DNA of 64,000 nt. Source: an uncultured Acidimicrobiales bacterium (GTDB lineage: Bacteria > Actinomycetota > Acidimicrobiia > Acidimicrobiales > Hopanoidiivorantaceae). A program made the position numbers and the translations under genes. The stretch is taken from NCBI GenBank assembly GCA_958295755.1, contig OY282367.1, positions 516,294-580,293 of the forward strand. Reading direction: 5' to 3'. Shown piece by piece: positions 34,044 to 43,128 of the stretch. Below the pieces are notes generated by a model, which ran no database searches, was not told the DNA's origin, and saw nothing but the letters and a program-made list of their open reading frames with translations. The first letter of the stretch is position 1, and every line of letters begins with the position of its first letter.

Positions 34044-35384
34044 CTAAAGAGGTGTGTTGGAGTGGCGACGGCGGGGCAGATTTTCACGCTTTGTAGATAA
34101 GGCGTCTAGGGCTCGGATCACTTCAGACCTGGTATCAGCAGGGTCGATGACACGGTCTACGGAACCCCGCTCGGCGGCGATATAGGGATTGAGCAGCCTC
34201 TCGGCATATGCCTCTTCGTGAGCAAGACGGGCTTCTTCGTCTTCGTTGCGATGGAGAATACCAACTGCGCCTTTTGCACCCATCACAGCTATCTCAGCTG
34301 TGGGCCAAGCTAGGGCAACATCGTTTCCCATCTTCTTTGAATCCATCACGATATAGGCACCGCCATAGGATTTACGCACCGTGATGTTCACCCTAGGCAC
34401 TGTGGCTTCCGCATAGGCGAATACCAGCTGCGCGCCGTGGCGAATCATGCCACGCCATTCCAAATCTTTGCCAGGTTGGAATCCCGGCGTGTCTACGAAG
34501 GTCACGAGCGGAATATTGAAAGCGTCACAGAACCGCACGAAGCGAGCCGCTTTTTGAGAAGCAGCTATGTTGAGGGTGCCAGCCAGCACTTGGGGCTGGT
34601 TGGCTACGAAACCCACAGTCCATCCGCCGACAGAGCCGAAAGCTGTGATGATGTTTTGCGCCCAGAACTCCCGCACTTCCAACAGGTAGCCATCATCGGC
34701 AACGGCTGAGAGGATGGCTTTCATGTCGTAGCCGCCAGAGGTCGCTTCTGGGAGGATGGCCCCCGCTTCGGGAACTCGGCGATGCGCGCTGTCGGATGTG
34801 GGTATGCGGGGTGGAAGCTCGAAGTTATGCGAAGGCAGCAACGACAGCAGCTCGGCGAGAGTAGCATCAGATTCTTCTGCATCGGCTGCCATGAAAGACG
34901 CTGCGCCGGTTTCTGAACGGTGAATATCGGCACCGCCCAAGGTGTGGACATCTACAGGAACACCAGTGAATTGCTCCACCATGGCTGGGCCACTCACAAA
35001 GGCGTAGCTGTTGGGCAACATGATTGTGAAGTCGGCGATACCGCACAGCAGAGCGGGGCCAGATACTACAGCACCTCGCGCGCTGAAGATCATAGGCACC
35101 ACGCCAGAGCACTCCACGAAGGCTTTTGCCGCATGTCCCCAGCCTGAGACAGCACTGATACCAGAGCGTATGTCCGCGCCAGAAGACGCAATCGTGCCGA
35201 CCAGAGGTATGCGTTTTTCTAAGGCTGTCTGGGCTGCGGCAGTGAGCTTCTCACCGTCTTCAGGCAAAAGCGCGCCACTGGTGGCTGGATCTTCAATATG
35301 AAATGCCACGCAACTGACAGGGCTGTCAGTAATTTCTACAGTGACCGAGCCGGGGGCTTGGGAACGAATTCCTAGGGTAGTCAT
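34044..35384 (-). CDS. Acyl-CoA carboxylase carboxyltransferase (beta) subunit, short form
   Basis: 446 residues with the crotonase-like carboxyltransferase fold, in two halves. Evidence includes GSVGGWTVGFVANQPQVLAG, VTFVDTPGFQPGKDLEWRGMIRHGA and VRKSYGGAYIVMDSKKMG, all typical of PccB/AccD5-type subunits. Usual members are about 510-540 residues. This one starts around the first oxyanion region and lacks much of the usual N-terminal segment, without a frameshift trace in the leader. Its partner biotinylated subunit is not in the window. It is divergently placed from the 6C RNA. Confidence 0.9.
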   Translation of the reverse strand: MTTLGIRSQAPGSVTVEITDSPVSCVAFHIEDPATSGALLPEDGEKLTAAAQTALEKRIPLVGTIASSGADIRSGISAVSGWGHAAKAFVECSGVVPMIFSARGAVVSGPALLCGIADFTIMLPNSYAFVSGPAMVEQFTGVPVDVHTLGGADIHRSETGAASFMAADAEESDATLAELLSLLPSHNFELPPRIPTSDSAHRRVPEAGAILPEATSGGYDMKAILSAVADDGYLLEVREFWAQNIITAFGSVGGWTVGFVANQPQVLAGTLNIAASQKAARFVRFCDAFNIPLVTFVDTPGFQPGKDLEWRGMIRHGAQLVFAYAEATVPRVNITVRKSYGGAYIVMDSKKMGNDVALAWPTAEIAVMGAKGAVGILHRNEDEEARLAHEEAYAERLLNPYIAAERGSVDRVIDPADTRSEVIRALDALSTKRENLPRRRHSNTPL

Positions 35385-35393
35385 AAACTACCC

Positions 35394-35422
35394 TTGCAAG
35401 TTGTTACAGAACCTGCTAGTAT
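35394..35422 (+). promoter_or_regulatory. Sigma-70-type promoter of the 6C RNA
   Basis: TTGCAA at 35394-35399, a 17-bp spacer, then TAGTAT at 35417-35422. Start of transcription would be near 35430, exactly where the two-hairpin RNA begins. Confidence 0.65.
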
Positions 35423-35429
35423 AAATATT

Positions 35430-35513
35430 CTGAAGTCAATGGTTCCCCCCCCATTGGCTTCAATATATGTGGGGGTGCCTATTCCCCCCCTCAGGCACCC
35501 CCACTTTCTTTTT
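35430..35513 (+). ncRNA. 6C-type small RNA
   Basis: Two strong stem-loops stand side by side. Hairpin 1 pairs 35432-35442 with 35451-35461 (11 bp including one G-U) and has loop TTCCCCCC. Hairpin 2 pairs 35469-35480 with 35493-35504 (12 perfect bp), with a loop holding seven C, followed by TTTCTTTTT. Two hairpins with runs of at least six C in their loops define the actinomycete 6C RNA; hairpin 2 plus the T-rich tail also acts as terminator. 6C RNAs act as trans-regulators through C-rich loops in mycobacteria; targets here are unknown. It lies between accD-like and aconitase genes, antisense to neither. Confidence 0.88.
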
Positions 35514-35558
35514 CTCCTCATTTCAGAAGTTGCCTTTCTGCGTTCCGGTGCTGTGCTA

Positions 35559-35591
35559 GTGCCAAGTAGCACCCAGTAGCACCAAGTAGTA
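35559..35591. repeat. Short tandem repeat downstream of aconitase
   Basis: GTGCCAAGTAGC, ACCCAGTAGC and ACCAAGTAGT follow each other; imperfect 10-12 bp units in the gap after the aconitase stop. Confidence 0.7.
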
Positions 35592-35598
35592 ACAGCAC

Positions 35599-37890
35599 CT
35601 AAGTTGTTCTCTGTTGACGCATATGGTTAAGCGCGCTACCGGCTCTGAACCACTCAATCTGATCTTCTGACAAAGAATGGACAGCTTCAAATTCTGCCAT
35701 GTTGCCATCAGGCTTATGAACTTCACAGCGAATAGGTACCACTGGAGTTAGATCTGCCAAACCCACGATGGCGATTCTGTCGTTTTCTTCTATGAGGTCA
35801 TAGTCGGCAGGGTTTGCGAAGGTGAGCGGAAGCACACCTTGTTTCTTGAGGTTGGTCTCGTGTATGCGGGCGAAAGATCTGACGATCACCGCAGCGCAAC
35901 CTCTGAAGCGAGGCTCCATGGCGGCATGTTCGCGAGACGAACCTTCACCATAGTTTTCATCCCCAACGGCTACCCAGCTGATGCCAGCTTCGTGGTAATG
36001 ACGGGCGATCTCTGGGAAAGGTTTGGTTTCGCCGTCTAGCTGATCTTTACCTTGTCCGGTATTGCCACTGAAAGCATTGGTGGCTCCTAGGAAAAGGTTG
36101 TCGCTGATGTTTTCTAGGTGGCCTCTGTAGCGTAGCCACGGCCCGGCCATAGAGATGTGGTCGGTTGTGCACTTGCCTTTGGCTTTCACGAGCACCGCTA
36201 GGTCGGTGAAATCTTGTCCGTTCCAAGAGGGGAAGGGAACAAGTGCTTGCAGACGATTGCTGTCTGGTGCGATGTGAACTTCTATGTCGGCTCTGGCTTC
36301 CACAGGGGGTGGGGCGATGAAGCCGCTTTCGCCTGAGGTGAAACCTGCTGATGGGAGCTCTTCGCCAACGGGTTCTGAGAGTTGAGCTTGAGTGCCGTTT
36401 TCGTCTGTGACTGTGCCTGTGCTGGGGTCGAAACTCAATGTGCCTGCTAGAGCTAGAGCTACGACTGTCTCAGGAGAGGTAACGAAAGCCAAGGTCGCAG
36501 CTGAGCCGTCATTGCGCTTGGGGAAGTTGCGGTTGTAGCTAGTAACGATGACGTTCTCTTCGTCTGGGCCCACATCGCTACGCGACCACTGACCGATGCA
36601 AGGGCCACAAGCATTTGCCAGTACGGTAGCCCCGGCGTCTTCAAACACTCCTAGCAGGCCGTCACGAGCGATGGTGGCCCTTACCTGTTCTGAGCCGGGT
36701 GTCACGAGCAGAGGAGTGCGTACTTTCAAGCCTTTAGAAGCAGCTTCTCGCAATACGCTGGCGGCTCGAGTTATGTCTTCGTAGGAAGAGTTTGTGCATG
36801 ATCCAACTAGGGCTGCGCTGGGCTGGGTTGGCCATCCGTTTTCGGCGGCTTCGGCGGCAAGCTCAGAGACGAGGCGCGATCTGTCGGGAGTGTGCGGACC
36901 GTTGATGTGGGGCTCAAGGCGAGAGAGGTCGATTTCTATAACTTGGTCGTAATAGCTACCCGGATCGTTAGCCACTTCGTAGTCGGAGCACAGGTGTTGG
37001 GCAACATCGGCGGATGCTTCGGCTATTTCAGATCTGTCGGTGGCTCGCAGGTAGCGATCCATGGATTCGTCATATCCGAAGATGGAAGTAGTGGCTCCGA
37101 TCTCAGCACCCATATTGCAGATGGTGGCCTTACCTGTGCACGAGAGGCTTTTGGCACCGGGGCCGAAATACTCCACGATGGCTCCTGTGCCGCCCTTGAC
37201 AGTCAAGATTTCTGCTACTTTCAAAATCACATCTTTGGGCGAAGACCAACCGCTGAGCTTGCCTTCTAGCCGCACGCCGATGTGTTTCGGCCAGCGGGCA
37301 TTCCATGGAAATCCGACCATTACATCTACAGCATCGGCTCCGCCTACACCTACAGCGATCATGGCCAGTCCGCCTGCGTTGGGTGTGTGGCTATCGGTGC
37401 CTATCATCATGGCACCAGGGAAGGCGTAGTTTTCTAACACGACTTGATGGATGATACCTGACCCCGGCTTCCAGAAGCCTGCTCCGTAGTGGGCGCACGC
37501 CGACTCCAAGAACGAATACACCTCTTCGTTGTCAGAAGAAGCCACCCGCAGGTCGTTTTCGGCATCTACCTTGGCCAAGATGAGGTGATCGCAGTGGGTG
37601 GTGGTGGGCACCGCTACTTCTGAAAGACCTGCAGTCATGAACTGCAGCCACGCCATCTGTGCCGTGGCGTCTTGCATGGCTACTCTGTCGGGGCGGAAAT
37701 CTTGCCATGAAACGCCGCGCTCCAAATCGCCGCCGCCTGGATTATCGGCCCCCCCTGGATTATCTAGGTGCCCGAAGAGGATTTTTTCGGCCAGGGTGAG
37801 TGGTCGCTGAAGGCGTTCTCGCCCGGCTGTGATGCCAGCTATAAGCTTTTGGTGCGCTGTGCGGATGAGCGATATTGGTGTTTCGTCCAT
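35599..37890 (-). CDS. acn: Aconitate hydratase, mitochondrial type
   Basis: 763 residues from ATG 37890, which follows AAAGGT on the coding strand. The open frame runs on to 38049, but that part overlaps the upstream acyltransferase and is not family-like. It isomerises citrate to isocitrate. The 4Fe-4S cysteines are in [11 protein letters not shown] and [11 protein letters not shown]. Substrate segments include [21 protein letters not shown] and [10 protein letters not shown]. The whole sequence resembles mitochondrial-type aconitase rather than the longer IRP/AcnA type. An 18-bp duplication adds [13 protein letters not shown] near the N-terminus. It is the last gene of the minus-strand operon that begins with the reductase/HAD fusion. 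Confidence 0.96.
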   Translation of the reverse strand: MDETPISLIRTAHQKLIAGITAGRERLQRPLTLAEKILFGHLDNPGGADNPGGGDLERGVSWQDFRPDRVAMQDATAQMAWLQFMTAGLSEVAVPTTTHCDHLILAKVDAENDLRVASSDNEEVYSFLESACAHYGAGFWKPGSGIIHQVVLENYAFPGAMMIGTDSHTPNAGGLAMIAVGVGGADAVDVMVGFPWNARWPKHIGVRLEGKLSGWSSPKDVILKVAEILTVKGGTGAIVEYFGPGAKSLSCTGKATICNMGAEIGATTSIFGYDESMDRYLRATDRSEIAEASADVAQHLCSDYEVANDPGSYYDQVIEIDLSRLEPHINGPHTPDRSRLVSELAAEAAENGWPTQPSAALVGSCTNSSYEDITRAASVLREAASKGLKVRTPLLVTPGSEQVRATIARDGLLGVFEDAGATVLANACGPCIGQWSRSDVGPDEENVIVTSYNRNFPKRNDGSAATLAFVTSPETVVALALAGTLSFDPSTGTVTDENGTQAQLSEPVGEELPSAGFTSGESGFIAPPPVEARADIEVHIAPDSNRLQALVPFPSWNGQDFTDLAVLVKAKGKCTTDHISMAGPWLRYRGHLENISDNLFLGATNAFSGNTGQGKDQLDGETKPFPEIARHYHEAGISWVAVGDENYGEGSSREHAAMEPRFRGCAAVIVRSFARIHETNLKKQGVLPLTFANPADYDLIEENDRIAIVGLADLTPVVPIRCEVHKPDGNMAEFEAVHSLSEDQIEWFRAGSALNHMRQQRTT
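37731..37766 (-). repeat. 18-bp tandem duplication inside aconitase
   Basis: CCTGGATTATC recurs 18 bp apart (37736-37746, 37754-37764), encoding [12 protein letters not shown]. It sits in a loop after KILFGHL where other aconitases are shorter. Confidence 0.85.
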
Positions 37891-37921
37891 TTCGACCTTT
37901 CGGGATTGGGTTGCGTGGGAG

Positions 37922-38893
37922 CTATTTAGGAGTGTTGCTCCAGGGCTTGCGAGCACTGTTCTTGCGGTAGAGAGTGCGTTTTCCTTGTTTCCAGGCTCGT
38001 AGCCAAGATGACGAATCAGGTCCTTCCAAGGATGGAGTTTGGGAGGCATAAAAACGTCGCCGGGCCTGCCACCAGTCTGTGTCTAGCTCGTCTGCCAGAG
38101 TATTCACAGCTTGCTGAATGCGTTCATTGAAAGCCCGTGAGCGTTCGTCGGAACCGACAACCAGAGGTTCGCCGAAAATGACTGTGGTAGGGGCTTGGCG
38201 CGGCCATTTTTCGCCTCGCACCAATAATGAGCGAGTGCCTGAGATATATATCGGAACAACAGGCACATCACATTTTTTCGCTAGATGCGCTGCGCCAGCT
38301 CTGAAGGGCACACCCCAGCCGTCTTCGCTACGACCGCCTTCGGGATATAGCAGTAAACTCCAGCCTTCACTTACGAGTTCGGTAGCGTAGTCGGCAGAGC
38401 GACGGTCAGGACGGTGGCGTTCTATGGGGATGGCACCGATACCGATAGATGAGAGCACACCTGCTGTTCGGTTGCGGAAGAAATAGTCGGCGGCTGCGCC
38501 CACCACCAGCTTGTGTCGCCACGGCTCTGGGATAGAAGTCAGAAGCAGGGGCGTATCAGCGTGGCTACGGTGATTGGCGATAAAGATGAGAGGAGAGTCG
38601 GGAAGTTTCGCCAGTCTGTCTGTGCCGAGACGCTCGGGCTTGGCGTAATACCCTACTATTGGCCGCCAGCATGCTTCAACTATAAGAGCGCGGCTGAGGC
38701 GGGCTGGATAGCGACGTGCCCATTCTGTGTTGAAGTTGGTACCAGTTTGAGAGAGATGCTCAGGTTTTTCCACATTTCGGGGAATGTGGGCTCGCCGCCA
38801 GGGGAACTCGTCGGGGAGAATATCAGCAGCGCGGGAAAGGCGTTTTGTCTGCCGTTGCAGATTTCTGATTCTAGAGAATGTACTGGTTCTCAT
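37922..38893 (-). CDS. Lysophospholipid acyltransferase family protein (PlsC-like)
   Basis: 323 residues. The acyltransferase block I is NHRSHAD (NHxxxxD), with FIAN just before it. Block III is [10 protein letters not shown], followed by [21 protein letters not shown]. The family transfers acyl groups to lysophosphatidate or related alcohols at the membrane. No strong transmembrane helix is seen, only a hydrophobic central strand region. A basic 60-residue N-terminal extension and a basic C-terminal tail flank the domain. It lies 31 bp before aconitase and 47 bp after the LarA-like gene, so one transcript is likely. The exact lipid substrate is unknown. Confidence 0.87.
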   Translation of the reverse strand: MRTSTFSRIRNLQRQTKRLSRAADILPDEFPWRRAHIPRNVEKPEHLSQTGTNFNTEWARRYPARLSRALIVEACWRPIVGYYAKPERLGTDRLAKLPDSPLIFIANHRSHADTPLLLTSIPEPWRHKLVVGAAADYFFRNRTAGVLSSIGIGAIPIERHRPDRRSADYATELVSEGWSLLLYPEGGRSEDGWGVPFRAGAAHLAKKCDVPVVPIYISGTRSLLVRGEKWPRQAPTTVIFGEPLVVGSDERSRAFNERIQQAVNTLADELDTDWWQARRRFYASQTPSLEGPDSSSWLRAWKQGKRTLYRKNSARKPWSNTPK

Positions 38894-38928
38894 TGGCTTG
38901 TCTGGTTTTTGCTGAATTTCATGTCATT

Positions 38929-38962
38929 TCACATCAGCCATCAACTCACATCAGCCATCAAC
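38929..38962. repeat. Exact 17-bp tandem duplication at the LarA-like 3' end
   Basis: TCACATCAGCCATCAAC occurs at 38929-38945 and again at 38946-38962. The TGA of the LarA-like gene (38941-38943, minus strand) lies within the copy at 38929-38945. Confidence 0.95.
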
Positions 38963-40554
38963 ATGGGAGGATGGTGGAAGTGTGTAATCGTGGGTTGGCG
39001 TCCAACCACATCTGATGCCATCTCTAGAGCGTCGGCCATAGTGGATGCGGGTTGGAAGCCCATGCGTCGCACGGCTGCGGGATCGCCACCCAGCACGATG
39101 ACTCGCCCTAGATACTCCAGCGCGTGCGCTCCCCAATACCACATATAGAAGGGATGCACACCGTGATAGGCATAGGAGTTTCTGTAGAGGTGGCGATACC
39201 ACTCGTCTTCGGCGAACTGCTTTTCAAATCGCTCTTCTATTACGAGCGGGTCAGTGCTTTCGGGTAGTACCTGCTCGAAGAAATCGATGTAGCTGGGATG
39301 ATGCACAGGGTGGAACTCCCATTCAGTGGGATGCCCCATGATCACCACGCCGCCCTCCCGTACGAGCGGTCGTCCACGATAGAGGTTGAAGAAATAACCT
39401 AAACCTAAGCACATCACGAGGATAGGATTCATCACCGAGTTGACATTGTAAGGGCAGATATAAGGCAACCCCATTGTGAGGATGTCGGTCTGGCCTTGAA
39501 CAGACACAAGTTGTTGGGCTAGGACATGCTCCAAAGTGCGATCGTGGACTGCCTCAACTTCGCCTGCTTGGACTGATGTCATCTCATAGGGGGCCAGCCA
39601 CGATTGAAATGCTCGTCTGCGAGCCCGGCGGGGCATCGCACCAAGGCCTGTCTGCATGGCTATGAAAGTGGCGCGATCTTTCGCAGTCCACTCCCATTCA
39701 CGCTTTTGCAGCATCGATAGCGGCCCGGTTTCGCCAAAAAGATTGTTGTTGACAGTAGTTTCAATCTGGAAAATCTTGATGCCAGCATTAGCTAGCACCT
39801 CGCCTTGTCGCCAGTTGGAGTTGTGCAGCTCGGAGCGATGGCGATCCATGAACGAGCGGGAGTTGCACATTGTGGCCACATTGTGGTGATGACGCAGCCC
39901 TGTATAGCCGGAGAGACCTGTAGCTGTGCTCTTCCAACCACCGTCCATGGCTACGAGATTGATGTTCACATAGATGATGAGATCGCTTTCTGCCGCCCTT
40001 CGGCTGATCTGCACCGCTTCGCCATGGTCGGTGGTGCCGACAATGACCATACCTTCTGGGTCTTCGGCGTCGTGATTGTAAAGACAGCCAGAAGGGGCGA
40101 ACGCGTCATACACTCTGTCGCCTACCGCGTGTCGGAGTTCGGCTTCGGTCATGCGCCTGTGAAGGGCTAGAGCGGCGATGATGTGGATATCTTCCACGCC
40201 TACTGCGGCTGCTGTGTCTAGGACGGCTTCTATAACCCGCTGGCGTATGTCTGGTCGGCGCATCGGCGGGAGGGGGAGGGAGATGTCGTCAAAAGCGATG
40301 GTGAGCTTCATATCAGGACTTAGAAGGGCAGCGAGAGGTTCTGAGTTGAGGGGACTTGCGAGAGCGTCGCGGATTGCTTCGTCGGGATCGGCAAGACCTT
40401 TATGGGATTCCGCCGGGTAGATAATGCGGGTGCGGCCAGGGGGAAGTTTTTCCAGACGGAAGCCTTCACCGTGATGAAACAAAATCGGCGGGGTGGAGCG
40501 ATCTGTTTCCAGCACGAAGCCGGGGCGTGGGGCAGGAGCGTCGCGGCGGCTCAT
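38941..40554 (-). CDS. LarA/DUF2088-like protein, long form
   Basis: 537 residues. The N-terminal half resembles the nickel-dependent lactate racemase N-domain: AFDDISLPLPPM, then DIHIIAALALHRRMTEAEL, matching the DDxTRPTP and HRxxxxxE segments. LYNHDAEDPE and a GGWKSTATGLSGY segment align with the region that holds the pincer-cofactor Lys in LarA (usually GGRKxxxPG). The C-terminal 250 residues do not look like LarA and are rich in aromatic residues and His (HGVHPFYMWYWGAHALEYLG). The cofactor-making larB, larC and larE are not in the window. The ATG overlaps the stop of the upstream reductase/HAD gene by 4 bp, so the two are coupled. Function is unknown; racemase or epimerase activity is only a family-based guess. 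Confidence 0.75.
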   Translation of the reverse strand: MSRRDAPAPRPGFVLETDRSTPPILFHHGEGFRLEKLPPGRTRIIYPAESHKGLADPDEAIRDALASPLNSEPLAALLSPDMKLTIAFDDISLPLPPMRRPDIRQRVIEAVLDTAAAVGVEDIHIIAALALHRRMTEAELRHAVGDRVYDAFAPSGCLYNHDAEDPEGMVIVGTTDHGEAVQISRRAAESDLIIYVNINLVAMDGGWKSTATGLSGYTGLRHHHNVATMCNSRSFMDRHRSELHNSNWRQGEVLANAGIKIFQIETTVNNNLFGETGPLSMLQKREWEWTAKDRATFIAMQTGLGAMPRRARRRAFQSWLAPYEMTSVQAGEVEAVHDRTLEHVLAQQLVSVQGQTDILTMGLPYICPYNVNSVMNPILVMCLGLGYFFNLYRGRPLVREGGVVIMGHPTEWEFHPVHHPSYIDFFEQVLPESTDPLVIEERFEKQFAEDEWYRHLYRNSYAYHGVHPFYMWYWGAHALEYLGRVIVLGGDPAAVRRMGFQPASTMADALEMASDVVGRQPTITHFHHPPMLMADVS

Positions 40555-43058
40555 CTTGAGGTACCTGAGGGAGCTATGGGAATGAGTTTTCGGGGCCCGC
40601 CGGGGGCTTTAGAGAAGTGCTCTACCAGCCAACCTCGCCGTCTTGCCAAGCTCGCCAGCTTCGGTTCTGGGTTGACCGCTACAGGGAATCCAACGACTTC
40701 CAACATAGGCAGGTCGCTGGTGGAATCGGCATAGGCGATGCATTCGGCTAGTTCCAGACCTTCGGCGTGGGCGTAGTCTCTGAGAGCTTGAGCGCGGTTT
40801 TCGCCTATGGGGGGCGTGGCGGTGAGACGACCGGTATAGCGGTCTGACGCAATGCCCAAACTGGAACACACGATGTGGTCAAAGAGAGGGTGAAACGGCT
40901 TCACCACGAAATCTAGCGCACCAGTGATGAGCACGGTGCGATGTCCTAAATTTCTGTGCTGGCGCACTCTGCGAATGGCATCGGGGAAGGCTTGTGCCAG
41001 TAGCATGTCGCTAAATATCTCCCAAGTATCTTCGTTAAGTTGTTCCACCGAGGCACCCTTGAAACGGCGATAGAAATAGCGGAGGAAGTCGCTCCTGTCT
41101 GCCCTGTCTAGTTTCAGCAGGCGTGGGGTTTCGGCGAGGGTACGCAACACGATACGAGCTTGTTCTGAGCGGGGGAGTCGGCAGGTCGACAGCCAGCCCC
41201 AAGAGGCCACCACATTGGAAGCCAGGAGCGTATTTTCCAAGTCAAAGGCAGCAAGGTGGCGGTCGGGTGAGAGAATCTGCTTGCGGCGGCGTTCCATTAT
41301 GGCGTGTTCCCCTCTGCGTGTGCTGGGGAGCCAACGGGCGAGTAGCCCTGAGTTTATGGGATCGGCACGTTCGTCTGTCTCTTGTCGGGGCTTGTTTGTG
41401 AGGTCGGTTTTTGCCGACGGTGCAACTTTGACTCGGGCTGTTGCCATGACCGAGGGCAGATGGATTTCTTGTAAATATCTGTGCCAGTCAATCACCGACG
41501 GGTCAAAGCAGAATGTAGCTTGGTCGTCTTCGTCTAAATCGTTCCAAAGCTCTACGAGTCGGTCGGTTAGAAAGGTCGCGTCGCACTCCACATACATGCC
41601 GTAGAGGTCCACGTACTCTGCCACTCGATCCAGTCGCTCGCGTTGCTCTTGAACTTCTGCGTAAGCTTCGGCTGCCGCCCCGCGCACTGGTAGCATCCTG
41701 AGAGTGTTTTCGGTGATATGAAGGGTGCGTTTGACCCGCGACAGCTGCTCTGCCACTCTCGTTCGGCTGGGGAATGACCATATCGGTGGCGAAATAGGCT
41801 GGTCGTATTCGTCATAGATGGGGTGCTCTATAAACCAGTCATGGCACCAGTCGTGCAGCTCTTGAAAGCGGAATGGATTGACTGAGCCAGATGCCACATG
41901 GAATACCTTGGGATCTTCGGGCGGTGGCGAAGCGGCCACAGCGCAGACAGCGGCAACCACGAGATCCACAGGGATGACATCAATGATGCTTTCGGGCAGA
42001 GCTGGGAAATCTTTGAGGATGCCTTGGGCGTAGTTGATGATGATCGGCTCGGCCATGCGGAAACCTCTGATCCAGCCTGGATATGGCTCGGCTAGGGACG
42101 ACTCTATTATTGATGGCCGCACGATAGAGAGCGGTACGCTACTGCCGGTGTTATTGTCGCTGATGTTATTGCTGGTGTTATTGCTGTGGCGGCGATCTGC
42201 TAGGGCTTGTTCAGCTAGGGCTTTGGTGAAGGTATAGGCATCGGCGAACCCCAGCGAGGCAGCGCGGGCACGGCCGGCTTCTATAAGCGTATTTTCCACC
42301 CAGCGTTCGCGCAGTTGCTCGCGTTGAGTAGCTAGAGCCGTGGTACCTGCCGCGCCGAGACGTTTGGCTGCTTCGTGTGTGAAATGTGCTAGGCGGTCGG
42401 GAGTGCGGCTTTCGTCTTCTGTGCGCTGGCGAACTCGGCGTGCCGAGTCTATTTCAGCTTCCCAGTCCAGCGAGACGGAAAAAGGTGTGGTGGAAAGCAG
42501 TTGCTCCTCGGCATAGCCTTTGCGTGCGCCTGCAACATATGCGGTAGAGATGGCAACGAAGTGCGGAGTTGCGTTGTGAGCATGCAGGGCATCTAGCAGG
42601 CGTAGCGGGCCTGCAAGATTTGTCTCTACGGCTCGGTCTAGGGGATTATCGAAAGTTACCGATGCAGCAGAGTGGATGAGAATGTCGCAGCTAGCTAGTG
42701 TGGCGAGCGTTTCAGTGGTAGCAGCTAGGCCGTCTGCGGCTATGTCGCACTCTAAGATGGTTACTCTGTTTGCTGTGCAGTCGGCGAAGCCTTCTTTGCC
42801 GAGATCTTCTCGGAGTCGGTTGAATGCGCTATTGCGCCAGACTTCACGCTCTACCCGCCGTTTTGCTCCTGCTCGCCCGGGGCGCACCAGCAGTATCAGC
42901 TCGCAATCGGGCGCGCAGCGCAGAAGGCGTTCGACTAGAGCTGTGCCAAGGAAGCCTGTGGATCCCGTTATGGCTATGCGCTTGCCAGCGAGGGTCGCTG
43001 CGATGCTCACCGGCGGTGGCCTCTGTGTTGGACTTCTCCTTCTATCACTTGCTTCCAT
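40551..43058 (-). CDS. Acyl-CoA reductase-like SDR fused to a HAD-IB hydrolase
   Basis: 835 residues. Residues about 20-400 form an extended-SDR, male-sterility/thioester-reductase-like domain. The NAD(P) site is ITGSTGFLGTALVERLL, with HSAAS and a YTFTK catalytic Tyr/Lys pair. A helical middle region follows. Residues about 600-830 are a HAD-IB phosphatase-like domain: motif I AFDLENTLLASN, motif II LITGALDF, motif IV YADSTSDLPMLE. The second Asp of motif I is Glu (DLENT). Such fusions occur in actinobacteria; the reductase half would make fatty aldehydes or alcohols, and the HAD substrate is unknown. An Asn/Ser-rich repeat (SNNTSNNISDNN) interrupts the SDR. It is the first gene of a run with LarA-like, PlsC-like and aconitase genes. 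Confidence 0.85.
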   Translation of the reverse strand: MEASDRRRSPTQRPPPVSIAATLAGKRIAITGSTGFLGTALVERLLRCAPDCELILLVRPGRAGAKRRVEREVWRNSAFNRLREDLGKEGFADCTANRVTILECDIAADGLAATTETLATLASCDILIHSAASVTFDNPLDRAVETNLAGPLRLLDALHAHNATPHFVAISTAYVAGARKGYAEEQLLSTTPFSVSLDWEAEIDSARRVRQRTEDESRTPDRLAHFTHEAAKRLGAAGTTALATQREQLRERWVENTLIEAGRARAASLGFADAYTFTKALAEQALADRRHSNNTSNNISDNNTGSSVPLSIVRPSIIESSLAEPYPGWIRGFRMAEPIIINYAQGILKDFPALPESIIDVIPVDLVVAAVCAVAASPPPEDPKVFHVASGSVNPFRFQELHDWCHDWFIEHPIYDEYDQPISPPIWSFPSRTRVAEQLSRVKRTLHITENTLRMLPVRGAAAEAYAEVQEQRERLDRVAEYVDLYGMYVECDATFLTDRLVELWNDLDEDDQATFCFDPSVIDWHRYLQEIHLPSVMATARVKVAPSAKTDLTNKPRQETDERADPINSGLLARWLPSTRRGEHAIMERRRKQILSPDRHLAAFDLENTLLASNVVASWGWLSTCRLPRSEQARIVLRTLAETPRLLKLDRADRSDFLRYFYRRFKGASVEQLNEDTWEIFSDMLLAQAFPDAIRRVRQHRNLGHRTVLITGALDFVVKPFHPLFDHIVCSSLGIASDRYTGRLTATPPIGENRAQALRDYAHAEGLELAECIAYADSTSDLPMLEVVGFPVAVNPEPKLASLARRRGWLVEHFSKAPGGPRKLIPIAPSGTSR

Positions 43059-43128
43059 CTTACGAAGTCGTAGCTATATCTGCTAATAAAATAAGTAAGC
43101 AAAGCAAGTAAGCACTGAAAGGACACAA

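Noticed and set aside
35430..35513. Simple terminator of aconitase or riboswitch of the carboxyltransferase gene
   Set aside because: The T-rich tail and promoter point to the plus strand, opposite to both genes, and the C-loop pair fits 6C RNA.
37891..38049. N-terminal extension of aconitase
   Set aside because: It overlaps the acyltransferase gene, has no family homology, and ATG 37890 has a ribosome site.
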